Shown here piece by piece: positions 18,521 to 26,659 of a stretch of DNA of 64,000 nt; positions within the stretch are counted from its first letter, which is position 1, and each line of letters begins with the position of its first letter. Below the pieces are notes generated by a model that was not told where the DNA came from, ran no database searches, and saw nothing but the letters and a program-made list of their open reading frames with translations. The stretch covers positions 124,001-188,000 of the forward strand of contig JALIHJ010000020.1 of assembly GCA_022984795.1 (NCBI GenBank), in the 5' to 3' direction. The stretch is from Fabrea salina. Taxonomy: Eukaryota > Ciliophora > Heterotrichea > Heterotrichida > Fabreidae. The position numbers and the translations under genes were made by a program.

Positions 18521-19717
18521 TTACGTTTTAAGCTTTTCCTTGTACTCTACGAACTTCGAAAAGTAAAAAGTAGACCTGTAAGCCTCGTTCATCAATATGT
18601 CTTGCAAGGGGTGGTACTCTAGGTTTTGTATAAGTTTCTTTAGTTTTGTTTTGTTTTGACTGAAGCCGCAGTTTTTTTCTAAGTAAGTGAATCCTTGTGA
18701 AATGCACCTTTCTAAGGCTTTGGAGTCTGAGTAAAGGTCTACGGCTTTTTCTATGAACTCTTGGTTTGTGTCTGAAACTCTTCCAGGAAAGGGGTGTATT
18801 CCTTCAGCTCCTATGCTGGTGGTCACTACTCCAACTCCGTGCAGAAAGCTGTCTGTGATCTTTCCTTTAATGCCTGCTCCGAACTGAATAGGTGCTAAAA
18901 GAACTTTGAATCTTTTTAGCTCCTCTATGCTTTTCATCTGGCCTTTGAGTCTAACTCCTTCCTGGTACCAGTTGTGGGTTTGAGGAAAGTTAGCTCCGTA
19001 TATGTGCAGTTGGGCTTTGGTTTTAGAGTAAATTTCAGGCCAGATGTTGTGGACTAAGTGATCGACTGCGTGCTTGTTAGGTGGGTGTTGAAAGTTGCCT
19101 ATCCACACAAAGTCGCTTTTTTTAAGAGGATTTGAAAACCAGGACTTGTTTTTGATGATGAGGCTGTTGGGGTACAGAAAAGGTATAACTTGTGTGTGTA
19201 TAAAAGGAAAGTACTCAGCAACTAGTTTTTGTTCGTAGGCAGAAGTGAGTATGGAGGCATGGCTCCTCATAAAGCAGGCAAACTCCCTAGCTATAAAGTC
19301 CTGCTTAAAGTCTAGTTGGGACTCAAGAACTGCTGAAGGAGTTGTTCCAGTATTTACTAGTTCTTGTCTTGTGAGTCGCAGAGAATGCAGGTCCTGGGTA
19401 TCTATGACTCGTTTGCACTTGTTGTTCATGTAGTATATCATGTGTCCAAACATTTCTTCTAGCCTTGCAGTTTCGAAAATGCACACTTCTGCGTCTGTGT
19501 GCTTTTGGAACTCCTCTGGGTTGTTAGGGGGACAGTAAGCAAAGGGTATTTCCTGGGCTTCTATTTCTTTTGTTTGGTATTTGTTGACTTTCTTTATGGA
19601 AATGAAGTTAACAGAGGCTCCTAAGGCCTTTAAGGCTTGAATGAGGCCTATAGTGCGAACTCCTGCAGCAGTAACGGACGGCTGGGGCCAGTTAGCTCCT
19701 ATATATAGCACTTTCAT
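18521..19717 (-). CDS. GT4-type (GT-B fold) glycosyltransferase
   Basis: 398 aa. The N-terminus VLYIGANWPQPSVTAAGVRT is a GT-B acceptor domain. The C-terminal half carries FVWIGNFQHPPNKHAVDHLV, LHIYGANFPQ, and VLLAPIQFGAGIKGKITDSF followed by GVGVVTTSIGAEGI, the nucleotide-sugar site of family GT4, where GAGIKGK replaces the classical ExFGxxxxE. There is no signal peptide, so it is probably cytosolic. The type is common in bacteria, so lateral origin is possible, but codon use looks like the neighbours. The donor and acceptor are unknown. Confidence 0.8.
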   Translation of the reverse strand: MKVLYIGANWPQPSVTAAGVRTIGLIQALKALGASVNFISIKKVNKYQTKEIEAQEIPFAYCPPNNPEEFQKHTDAEVCIFETARLEEMFGHMIYYMNNKCKRVIDTQDLHSLRLTRQELVNTGTTPSAVLESQLDFKQDFIAREFACFMRSHASILTSAYEQKLVAEYFPFIHTQVIPFLYPNSLIIKNKSWFSNPLKKSDFVWIGNFQHPPNKHAVDHLVHNIWPEIYSKTKAQLHIYGANFPQTHNWYQEGVRLKGQMKSIEELKRFKVLLAPIQFGAGIKGKITDSFLHGVGVVTTSIGAEGIHPFPGRVSDTNQEFIEKAVDLYSDSKALERCISQGFTYLEKNCGFSQNKTKLKKLIQNLEYHPLQDILMNEAYRSTFYFSKFVEYKEKLKT

Positions 19718-19787
19718 TTTATTAATTAGCTCTGATAGAAAGTTCTAATGAATTATAGTGCTTGTTGTGGCTTGTAAATTAAGTAAT

Positions 19788-21287
19788 ATGGGAAATTTAT
19801 GCTCTGCCAGTCACGAAAACGAAGTTATAAAGAATGTTATTGAAAACAGAAGAAGGAAGTCTGTAAGTTCTATAGAGGACTTGCAGTTTTCTCCAGGAAG
19901 CTTCATTCAAGAGAACCAGAAAAAGTTCCACTCAGTTTACAACCTCAAGTACAATCCGATAGGCTGTGGAATATCAGGACAAGTCCACTTAGCCACTCAC
20001 TTACTCACCAGCAAGACCCGGGCTATAAAGATCATACACAAAGAAGAGCTCCCTGCGCATGTGATCAGCAACAGGTCAGTTTTAAAAGAAGTAGAGATCC
20101 TCAAGACTGTTGACCACCCAAATGTAGTAAAGATTTTTGAGTACTTTGAAGACCGCAACGACTACTACATTGTGATGGAGTACTGCAAAGGAGGGGACTT
20201 ATTCAGTAAAATAGAAGAACTCAAAAGGTTCACAGAAAAACAAGCTGCTCAGGTGTTGGAGCAAATAATTTCTGCCATAATATACCTGCACTCAAAAAAC
20301 ATAATCCACAGAGACCTTAAACCTGAAAACATTATTATAGAAAACAGCGAAGAAGAGTTTTTAAGGGTTAAAGTAATTGACTTTGACACTGCTACTTTTT
20401 ACAACATTAACGAAAGACTCAGAGGTTTGTGTGGAACAATTTACTACATGGCTCCCGAAGTTGTTTACGGCGAGTACGACGAGAAGTGCGATGTTTGGAG
20501 TTTAGGAGTGATAATGTACATGCTGCTTTCAGGAAACGCCCCTTTTTCAGGTCCAGATGAAGACAGTATTTTAAAAAGTATTTCTCGTGCACACTTGCCA
20601 ATGGATAACCCAGTTTGGAGTTTTATTTCTGACGAAGCAAAAGACTTGCTTTCGCTTCTGCTTGTAAAAGACCCCAAAAAGCGGATATCTCTTAAAGACG
20701 CCTACCAACACCCCTGGTTCCAGAAGCACCGCCTTATTCAGTCAAACAACATCTGCAACATTTTGCAGAGGATCATGTGCTTCCACAGCACTACCAAACT
20801 TAGGGAAGCACTCCACACTTTTATAATATCGCAAGTTATTCAGTCTAGTGACTTAGACGACCTCATGACAGTTTTCAGAGCTATGGACACTAACGGCGAT
20901 GGAGTGATTTCTAAAGAAGAGCTTGAAGATTCTCTTAGAAACAGCATGGACGAGGACCAAGCTTGCCGGGAAGCAGAAAGAATTATGTCTCAAGTGGACA
21001 GTGACTCCAACGGAGTTATAGACTATACAGAGTTTCTAAGAGCTTCTATGGAAAGGCAAATGCTACTTTCTGGAAACAACTTAAAACACACTTTTGAACT
21101 GTTTGATAAGGATGGCAACGGAAGAATTTCTTCAGACGAACTACGTGAATGGTTGTTTGACGGAATGAGTATTGACGAAGAGCTTATGGAAAAGCTCATG
21201 CAGGAGATTGACCAAAACGGGGACGGAGAAGTGGACCTAATGGAGTTCGAAGACCTGCTTTTTGAAAGTTTAAACCCGGTTAATTAA
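19788..21287 (+). CDS. Calcium-dependent protein kinase (CDPK), DFD variant
   Basis: 499 aa from ATG 19788, chosen because MGNLCS is the canonical N-myristoylation plus palmitoylation start of CDPKs; upstream in frame there is only a GTG. The kinase domain (about 50-315) has GCGISGQV, the ATP-binding Lys in AIKII, HRDLKPEN and MAPEVVYGEYDEKCDVWS. The Mg-binding motif is D198-F-D rather than DFG. Four EF-hands follow, all with complete ligand sets (DTNGDGVISKEE, DSDSNGVIDYTE, DKDGNGRISSDE, DQNGDGEVDLME). Ca2+ binding should release the kinase at the membrane. The DFD motif may reduce or alter activity. A 15-nt GTAAG...GAG stretch at 19872-19886 resembles an in-frame intron but lacks the pyrimidine before AG. 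Confidence 0.93.
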   Translation: MGNLCSASHENEVIKNVIENRRRKSVSSIEDLQFSPGSFIQENQKKFHSVYNLKYNPIGCGISGQVHLATHLLTSKTRAIKIIHKEELPAHVISNRSVLKEVEILKTVDHPNVVKIFEYFEDRNDYYIVMEYCKGGDLFSKIEELKRFTEKQAAQVLEQIISAIIYLHSKNIIHRDLKPENIIIENSEEEFLRVKVIDFDTATFYNINERLRGLCGTIYYMAPEVVYGEYDEKCDVWSLGVIMYMLLSGNAPFSGPDEDSILKSISRAHLPMDNPVWSFISDEAKDLLSLLLVKDPKKRISLKDAYQHPWFQKHRLIQSNNICNILQRIMCFHSTTKLREALHTFIISQVIQSSDLDDLMTVFRAMDTNGDGVISKEELEDSLRNSMDEDQACREAERIMSQVDSDSNGVIDYTEFLRASMERQMLLSGNNLKHTFELFDKDGNGRISSDELREWLFDGMSIDEELMEKLMQEIDQNGDGEVDLMEFEDLLFESLNPVN

Positions 21288-21322
21288 TGACACTTTAAGA
21301 AGTGTTGTGGCATAAAATAAAA

Positions 21323-22677
21323 ATGAGCTCAGAAAGGAGAAGGCATTCAAGAAGTCGCTCTAGAAGCAACGAAGCCATTGACGTTTCTAAGTACCCACTC
21401 AAACTCACGATTCCACAAAAACACGTGCCTCACTTTTCAGACACAGAACTGATACTTAGAATAAGGTCTGAAGCAGGGCCTGTGACCTTGGCACTGAATC
21501 AAAGTTTGGACATACCTGACTTTCCAGACGGAATCATCAAAATCCAGGAAGGCACCCTTTCACAAAAAACCTCTGCACTCAAACTCGTAAGTTCAAAGTA
21601 GCTAATTGAAGAACTAGGCATACTCCAAGAAGAGAGTGAAAAAATTACCATACAAATCTTCATTCCGGAAAATTACGTGTCTTTCTTAATAGGACGCAAA
21701 GGACAACAAGTAGAACAAATCCAAAACTCCACTGGAACTGAAGTTTCAGTGGGAAACAAAATCAGATACCTCCAAGACAGAGTTACTAAAATCTATGGAA
21801 GACCCAGGGACATCAAACAAGCCGCAGAAAAAATTTACCGACTAATCCTTGAAAAAAAACCTTCTTCGCCTGAAAGAAAAGTAAAGTTTACTTAGCTGCC
21901 TCTGGATAAGCTTTGCATTAGGTTTGCAATGCCAACTGAGCTTCTTGGGAGCCAAAAAGAGTTCCTCCGAAGACTTGAAGACTCTTATGTAGAAGCCCGC
22001 GCATACACATCAGAACCTGAATCGATAATTGTAAGTCTTTATATAACGCTCTTACTCAGACCCTTAAAGGCAAACTGGAAAGTGTGCAAGATGCACTAAG
22101 GGATGTTATGTTCAAACTAAGTGAACTCTCAAGTGACGAGCCCTTTAAGTTGCTTGTGCAAGACTCCATTTCAAGAAGAATGGCTAACCCAGGTAACTAG
22201 TATTCAGAATTCGTAAGCAAAGTCCACGAAAAAATAGAAGGTCTCGACATAAAAGTAGTTGCAGAGGACGAAAACGAAGAAGAACTCAGCATCATTCTAA
22301 TTGGCAACAGACGCCAAAAGTTGGCAGCAATGGATATGATTCTTGAAAAGTGTGAAGTGAGAAAAAGAAGCCCACGTCCAAGGTCTCCCCCTAGAAGGAA
22401 ACAGGGCTCCTCCATCAATATTACTGTGCCCAACCACTTAGTAGCTAGACTTATAGGTAGAAGTGGCGAAAACGTCAAAAACATCATGAACAAAACAGGC
22501 TGCAGCATTTCGTTTATGCGAGAAGTAAGCTCTACACAGGACTACGCTGACGTGAAGACTCCTGAAGGAAGCGTGGCAAGAATCTGTACTTTCAGAGGTT
22601 CTCCTTCGAGCATTGCTGACGGACTTAAGGTTTTGCTGGACCAAGTCAGCAACATTGAAAAGCAAGATCTTAAGTAA
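21323..22677 (+). CDS. Multi-KH RNA-binding protein (PCBP/vigilin-like), five exons
   Basis: 426 aa after removal of four introns (21587-21601, 21881-21895, 22031-22059, 22193-22207); the spliced length is a multiple of three and the frame is open throughout. An Arg/Ser-rich start (RRRHSRSRSRS) is followed by KH-type units. Two have the nucleic-acid-binding GxxG loop: YVSFLIGRKGQQVEQI and VARLIGRSGENVKNIM. At least two others (around LPLDKLCIRFAMPTELLG and PFKLLVQDSISRRM) keep the KH pattern but lost GxxG, as in vigilin-type proteins. The start at 21323 follows CATAAAATAAAA; the frame upstream offers only GTG. It probably binds mRNA. Its last 8 nt overlap the end of the opposing K+ channel gene. 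Confidence 0.85.
21587..21601 (+). other. 15-nt intron 1 of the KH gene
   Basis: GTAAGTTCAAAGTAG. Contains an in-frame stop if retained; removal joins the KH frames exactly. Confidence 0.9.
21881..21895 (+). other. 15-nt intron 2 of the KH gene
   Basis: GTAAAGTTTACTTAG. TA at positions 9-10; retention would end the protein at its TAG. Confidence 0.9.
22031..22059 (+). other. 29-nt intron 3 of the KH gene
   Basis: Begins GTAAGT and ends TTACTCAG, so the TA-N3-AG tail seen in the 15-nt introns is kept. Removal joins ESII to TLKGKLESVQDAL, the usual last strand and helix of a KH unit; retention leads to a stop after about 26 codons. It is about twice the standard length in this window. Confidence 0.75.
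22193..22207 (+). other. 15-nt intron 4 of the KH gene
   Basis: GTAACTAGTATTCAG. TA at 9-10; splits a Glu codon (G/AA). Confidence 0.88.
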
Positions 22678-23980
22678 AAGCCTTATTAGTAACTAGTTCA
22701 ATGAGTTTGTCTAGTTTTTCTTCAATGCTTCTTGTTTTTTCTTGGTATTTTTTTTCAACAAAGTTAATCTTTTTATGCATAATTAATATGAGTTTTTTAA
22801 GCTCCTTTGTGTCAGAACTCTCTAAAACGTTGGCCTCAGTTGAGTAAAACAACTTTTCTTTGAAGGTTTTGATTTTGTCTATGAATTTGTTGTATCTGTT
22901 GTTTTTTTCAGAGTTACTTAAGTTGTACTTCTTTGAAAGGTGGAGTCTAAACGCAGCCTGGATAACTTCCACTGCTGAACTTGTAAACATAATGCTCGAA
23001 AGGGCTTTTTTTTGGTTGCCACTTAAAATCACGTTTTTCTGCAAAGTAACTATTATCATGGAGAATATAAAGCCCCCGATAAGAGCTCCTGTTACTATCA
23101 CACTCCTTCCGAAGTGAGTGGAGGGGTAAAAGTCTCCAAAACCGATCGTAGACATTGCAACAATAGTGCACCACACTGCGTTGAAGTAGTTACCAAAGTC
23201 CAGCATAGTTATGTCGTAAAGGGGCCTTTCGAATATCCTCAAAAGCGCACCTAAAATCAAAAAACTAGGAAAAGCTAACACAAACAGGGCTATGAAGGTT
23301 GAGTACTCCTCAGTTGCACACTTCAAGTAAAACCTAAAATTAGCTTTGACTTTGTACTTGAGGCAGTAAGTTCTGGCTAAGTGGTTCTCATAAGGAGTGA
23401 AGTTTATAACAGCTCTTATCAAAACAAAAATCCTGCTAAACATAAACACATAAAGAAACTCAGCAACAGTGTAACAAATCAAAACTACTTCTCCTTGGAA
23501 ACTCTGTGGAAAGTGAACTTCTAGGTGCATGTAGGGGTAAGGAAACACTAAGTAAATCAAAATTTCTAGGTACCTCGTTACTTGTACGTAGTTGCTTTCT
23601 TCATAACAAGTTTCGATGTTCTGGAGTTTGTTAATGTAATTGATGTCGAAGAGTTTTTTCTGGGTGTGTCTTATGTGGGTTTCCCAAATGTTTTTTTTGT
23701 GCTGTCTTAAACTAGTTAAACACAAACTTAACATAGAAAAAGCACAACAAAGAACTCTGTAAAATTCGTTATAGTTGGAGTTTTGCATGCAGTCACTGTG
23801 TAATCTGTGCTCAGCAAAGTTGATTTCGTAGTCTAAGGTAGCTGCGATGAAAGCCACCACAGTAGAAATTGCAGAAACCATTTCCAACCTCCTCCACTCC
23901 TCAAAAAGTCCTTTGGACACAGTTATGCTGTCGTCAAAGTTCTTTTGAATTAAAGGAGTTTTGAGTTCAGAAGCCTTCAT
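22670..23980 (-). CDS. SK-like (small-conductance Ca2+-activated) K+ channel subunit
   Basis: 436 aa with six hydrophobic segments and a P-loop. The selectivity filter TIGFGD is at residues 278-283, followed by YPSTHFGRSVIVTGALIGGF, like the GYGD-x-x-PxTxxG of SK channels. S4 has few charges (VLIRAVINFTPY), as in voltage-insensitive SK channels. After S6 the helix VILSGNQKKALSSIMFTSSA...VIQAAFRLHLSKKYN resembles the SK calmodulin-binding region. The C-terminus is coiled-coil. It would couple Ca2+ signals to membrane potential and so to ciliary beating or contraction. It diverges from the next gene across only 12 bp. Confidence 0.85.
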   Translation of the reverse strand: MKASELKTPLIQKNFDDSITVSKGLFEEWRRLEMVSAISTVVAFIAATLDYEINFAEHRLHSDCMQNSNYNEFYRVLCCAFSMLSLCLTSLRQHKKNIWETHIRHTQKKLFDINYINKLQNIETCYEESNYVQVTRYLEILIYLVFPYPYMHLEVHFPQSFQGEVVLICYTVAEFLYVFMFSRIFVLIRAVINFTPYENHLARTYCLKYKVKANFRFYLKCATEEYSTFIALFVLAFPSFLILGALLRIFERPLYDITMLDFGNYFNAVWCTIVAMSTIGFGDFYPSTHFGRSVIVTGALIGGFIFSMIIVTLQKNVILSGNQKKALSSIMFTSSAVEVIQAAFRLHLSKKYNLSNSEKNNRYNKFIDKIKTFKEKLFYSTEANVLESSDTKELKKLILIMHKKINFVEKKYQEKTRSIEEKLDKLIELVTNKAFT

Positions 23981-23992
23981 TTATAATTCAGT
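23981..23992. promoter_or_regulatory. 12-bp divergent start region
   Basis: TTATAATTCAGT is all that separates the ATG of the K+ channel gene from that of the coiled-coil gene. The TATAA core can be read on both strands (TTATAA is a palindrome). Transcription start sites or promoters must lie within or inside the opposing coding sequence. Confidence 0.55.
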
Positions 23993-24943
23993 ATGGATGA
24001 AAGCTGGAAGCAATTCTATGAACTCGAAGAACACATTCGAGAACACAACTCCCAAATAGAACAACTGTCGCCTAAAAAGACGCACTCGCGTCAGAGCTCA
24101 GGAGAGTTAAAAACCAAAAGGGAAGGCACCCGGTACTTCCAGGAAAGGATTCTGCAACTCACTAAAGAAGCCAAAGACAAAGAAAGAGAAATCATGTACC
24201 TCCAAAGAAACGTTTCTACCTTAGAAAGCTACAAAGAACAATGCCAAAACCTCCAGAAACAAATAAAACTCATGCGAGAAAAACTCAGCCACTACGAAAC
24301 TGAAGCTAGTGAAAAGGTAATGGCTTTTTTAAGTATCCAAAACGATGTAGTGCCTGAATGGGAAAGGTGCAAGCAAGACCTAGAAAAACTCCAAGAAGAA
24401 AACCTTAAATTAAATAAGAATTTAGAACAAGTTAACCATCAATTACAAGAAAAATCCGAAAGCTTTTCTAGACTTAAACAAGACTACACTGCGCTAGAAA
24501 AAACATTCCACTCAATTGAAGAAGACAAAAGGAACCTTAAACTCAAACTCAACGAAACTAACGAAAAACTCAAAGCATCTGAACAACAAAACCAAAAGTA
24601 CACTCAAACAATCAAGGAAAAAGAACAACTCAACTCAGCGTTTGAAGAAGACAACGAAAGACTCAGAGAACAACTTGAAAAAGCCCTAGACTCACTCCAG
24701 AAGTGCCAAAACGAAATAAATTCCATTCCTAATTTCCAACAAGAAATCAAACACTACGAAAAACTGATTACTTCTGCTTCTAAAGAAACTGAAAAAGAAA
24801 AAACCAAACGACTCAGGTACCAAGAAGAAGCAAACGCCCTTAAAAAACAACTAAACCAAATCTACGACCTGACTCAACAAGAAGACCCCTACGAGTTCAT
24901 TAAAAGTCTTCTCAGAAAGTTTAATGAAACCAGAAGTAAATAA
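23993..24943 (+). CDS. Coiled-coil protein
   Basis: 316 aa, almost wholly heptad-repeat coiled coil, Glu/Lys/Gln-rich (EEHIREHNSQIEQLSPKKTH at the start, LEKLQEENLKLNKNLEQVN in the middle). No further domain is recognised. It would suit a structural part of basal bodies, the cortex or the axoneme, but nothing proves this. The next gene begins 7 nt after its stop in the same direction and is of the same type. Confidence 0.65.
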   Translation: MDESWKQFYELEEHIREHNSQIEQLSPKKTHSRQSSGELKTKREGTRYFQERILQLTKEAKDKEREIMYLQRNVSTLESYKEQCQNLQKQIKLMREKLSHYETEASEKVMAFLSIQNDVVPEWERCKQDLEKLQEENLKLNKNLEQVNHQLQEKSESFSRLKQDYTALEKTFHSIEEDKRNLKLKLNETNEKLKASEQQNQKYTQTIKEKEQLNSAFEEDNERLREQLEKALDSLQKCQNEINSIPNFQQEIKHYEKLITSASKETEKEKTKRLRYQEEANALKKQLNQIYDLTQQEDPYEFIKSLLRKFNETRSK

Positions 24944-24950
24944 TCTAAAA

Positions 24951-25724
24951 ATGACTGAAGATAGTTACGAAGAAGCACTACACCAAGCAGCTTTGGAAGA
25001 GTTCATGGAAGTCCAAAAAAGCCCCTGCAACTACTCAGACGACTCCAATAGTATTGAAACTGACTTGGAACTCCGCAAAGAAGCCTTAGCTCAAGTTAAG
25101 TTAAGACTAGAGCAATACAAAACTGATTGTAAAAACTACGAAGAAAAAACAGCGGCTTGCCAAAAAGAAATCCACACTACAAGGAAGAAACTAAGGAGTG
25201 TCAAAGAGGAAAGAGACTTAGCTATCAGCACTAAGCACATTGCCCTTGAAAAAGTCAAAGAAACTCCTGAGTACCTAAAACTTTTAGAAGAAAAAAACTA
25301 CTTAACCAACAAACTAGTTGAGTTCAAAATGAACTTTGCTAACCTCCAAGCAGAACTTGAAGGAGCCCAAGACGAAGTTTCTGACATCCAACAACAAATT
25401 AAGTTTAGGGACAACGAAATCCAAAACTTAAGCAAAGAAATTGAAAGAATTACAAGGGAAAAAGACGAGTTACTAGCTCGTTACGACCCTCGCAAAAGAG
25501 TAAGCCCTAATGAAACACCTAGGTTCGACAAACAGTTTACTCCTCCTATTCAAAAGAATGAAATTAGGCCTTTTCCTAGCAGTTCTTTCAATCTTATGAA
25601 CTTGAGTTTTAGTGCATCGTCTACTAGAAGAGCTGCAAACTCCCTAAACACCTCCAGCATAGATGATAACTTAGGCAGCAGAAGCAACCGCTCCGTCAAC
25701 TCTACTATAATGCACGAGTCTTAA
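24951..25724 (+). CDS. Coiled-coil protein, second of a tandem trio
   Basis: 257 aa from the ATG at 24951. An alternative ATG at 24924 would overlap the preceding gene by 20 nt. Residues about 30-185 are coiled coil (ELRKEALAQVKLRLEQYKTD, KFRDNEIQNLSKEIERITRE); the last 70 are Ser/Asn/Arg-rich and probably disordered. The frame differs from the gene before it and I find no 15- or 16-nt intron that would join them, so I keep them apart. Confidence 0.6.
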   Translation: MTEDSYEEALHQAALEEFMEVQKSPCNYSDDSNSIETDLELRKEALAQVKLRLEQYKTDCKNYEEKTAACQKEIHTTRKKLRSVKEERDLAISTKHIALEKVKETPEYLKLLEEKNYLTNKLVEFKMNFANLQAELEGAQDEVSDIQQQIKFRDNEIQNLSKEIERITREKDELLARYDPRKRVSPNETPRFDKQFTPPIQKNEIRPFPSSSFNLMNLSFSASSTRRAANSLNTSSIDDNLGSRSNRSVNSTIMHES

Positions 25725-25735
25725 GTTGTAATAAT

Positions 25736-26653
25736 ATGAAACCTTTTAGGAAAACACAGGGCTTACACTCAGCTTCTGACTCTAAGTTGCCCAACCAACA
25801 GTACCCTGAAGTCTTTGCAAGTTCAGTGCAGGACTTTTTGACTTACACAAAAGACATTCAAAATGACTTAAATTCATTGTTAGGTTTTGGAGGTTTGAGT
25901 CCAAGCACTGTGAGCCACGAACTTTGGGAATTCATTGACGAGATGCTTAGGACTTACGAGTTTGGCAGTTTAAAGTTCACTAAGTTCAACGAAACTAGTT
26001 ACCCTGACTTACAAAACTTAGCTGAAGCCTTTGTAAAGGTTCTTTCAGAGTACGCAAAGCTCAAAGAAAAGGCTGAAGTTAGTTGCCTGACTGAGTCTGA
26101 AAGTTTCAACAGCCCAGACTGCCTTTTTTCAGAGAACGAAGACTCACTTTTGTACATTTTGGACTTAGAAGACCCCAGACAAGTACTGCCTAAAGTCAAG
26201 GAAATGAAAAGAGTCGTTGAAGCTGCACCCTTGATGGAAGAGTTTATAGAGGATGTGTGCGAAGAGTTGTTTCCTGGAACTGTAAATGAGAGTTCCTTCG
26301 AGTCTTACTTAAGTTCAATGAGGAGAGCTGTTGACAAAATCGCAGAAATGAACCAGGACCTAGAAAACTTTTTGAACTTCAAAGAAAAGCTCTGTCAAAC
26401 TCTAGAAGTTCCCCTTGAAAGCACTGAAAAAGCCATAATTAAGGAAGCTAAGTTTGTTAAGTACTTCAAAGACTTGTTTGAAGTGCAGCCAGAAGAAGAC
26501 ATCTTTGGAGTGATGGAGCAGATATTTTTGTTTGTGAACGAAACAAGAGTTTTTGTACAAAAAGCTAAACACATACAGAGACTCAAAACTAGTTTAGGAG
26601 TAAGTGAAGTGTACAAACAAGTGCTAGGCACCCTTTTACGCTTTAGAACTTAA
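25736..26653 (+). CDS. Acidic helical protein of unknown function, third of a tandem trio
   Basis: 305 aa, acidic, helical, with no domain I recognise. It starts basic (MKPFRKTQGLHSASDSKLPN) and is then rich in Glu/Leu/Phe (FTKFNETSYPDLQNLAEAFV, VCEELFPGTVNESSFESYLS). It begins 11 nt after the preceding coiled-coil gene. The layout of short basic start, helical body and central acidic part would suit a partner of coiled-coil proteins; this is a guess from context. Convergent with the F-box gene, 6-nt gap. Confidence 0.55.
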   Translation: MKPFRKTQGLHSASDSKLPNQQYPEVFASSVQDFLTYTKDIQNDLNSLLGFGGLSPSTVSHELWEFIDEMLRTYEFGSLKFTKFNETSYPDLQNLAEAFVKVLSEYAKLKEKAEVSCLTESESFNSPDCLFSENEDSLLYILDLEDPRQVLPKVKEMKRVVEAAPLMEEFIEDVCEELFPGTVNESSFESYLSSMRRAVDKIAEMNQDLENFLNFKEKLCQTLEVPLESTEKAIIKEAKFVKYFKDLFEVQPEEDIFGVMEQIFLFVNETRVFVQKAKHIQRLKTSLGVSEVYKQVLGTLLRFRT

Positions 26654-26659
26654 TGTAAT

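Noticed and set aside
19872-19886. In-frame 15-mer GTAAGTTCTATAGAG in the CDPK gene as an intron
   Set aside because: It has TA at 9-10 but a G instead of a pyrimidine before AG, contains no in-frame stop and is not needed for the frame. RNA-seq would settle it.
24908-24926. GTTTAATGAAACCAG as an intron joining the first two coiled-coil genes
   Set aside because: It is 15 nt, so it cannot make the frame change that would be needed; the TAA after it would remain.
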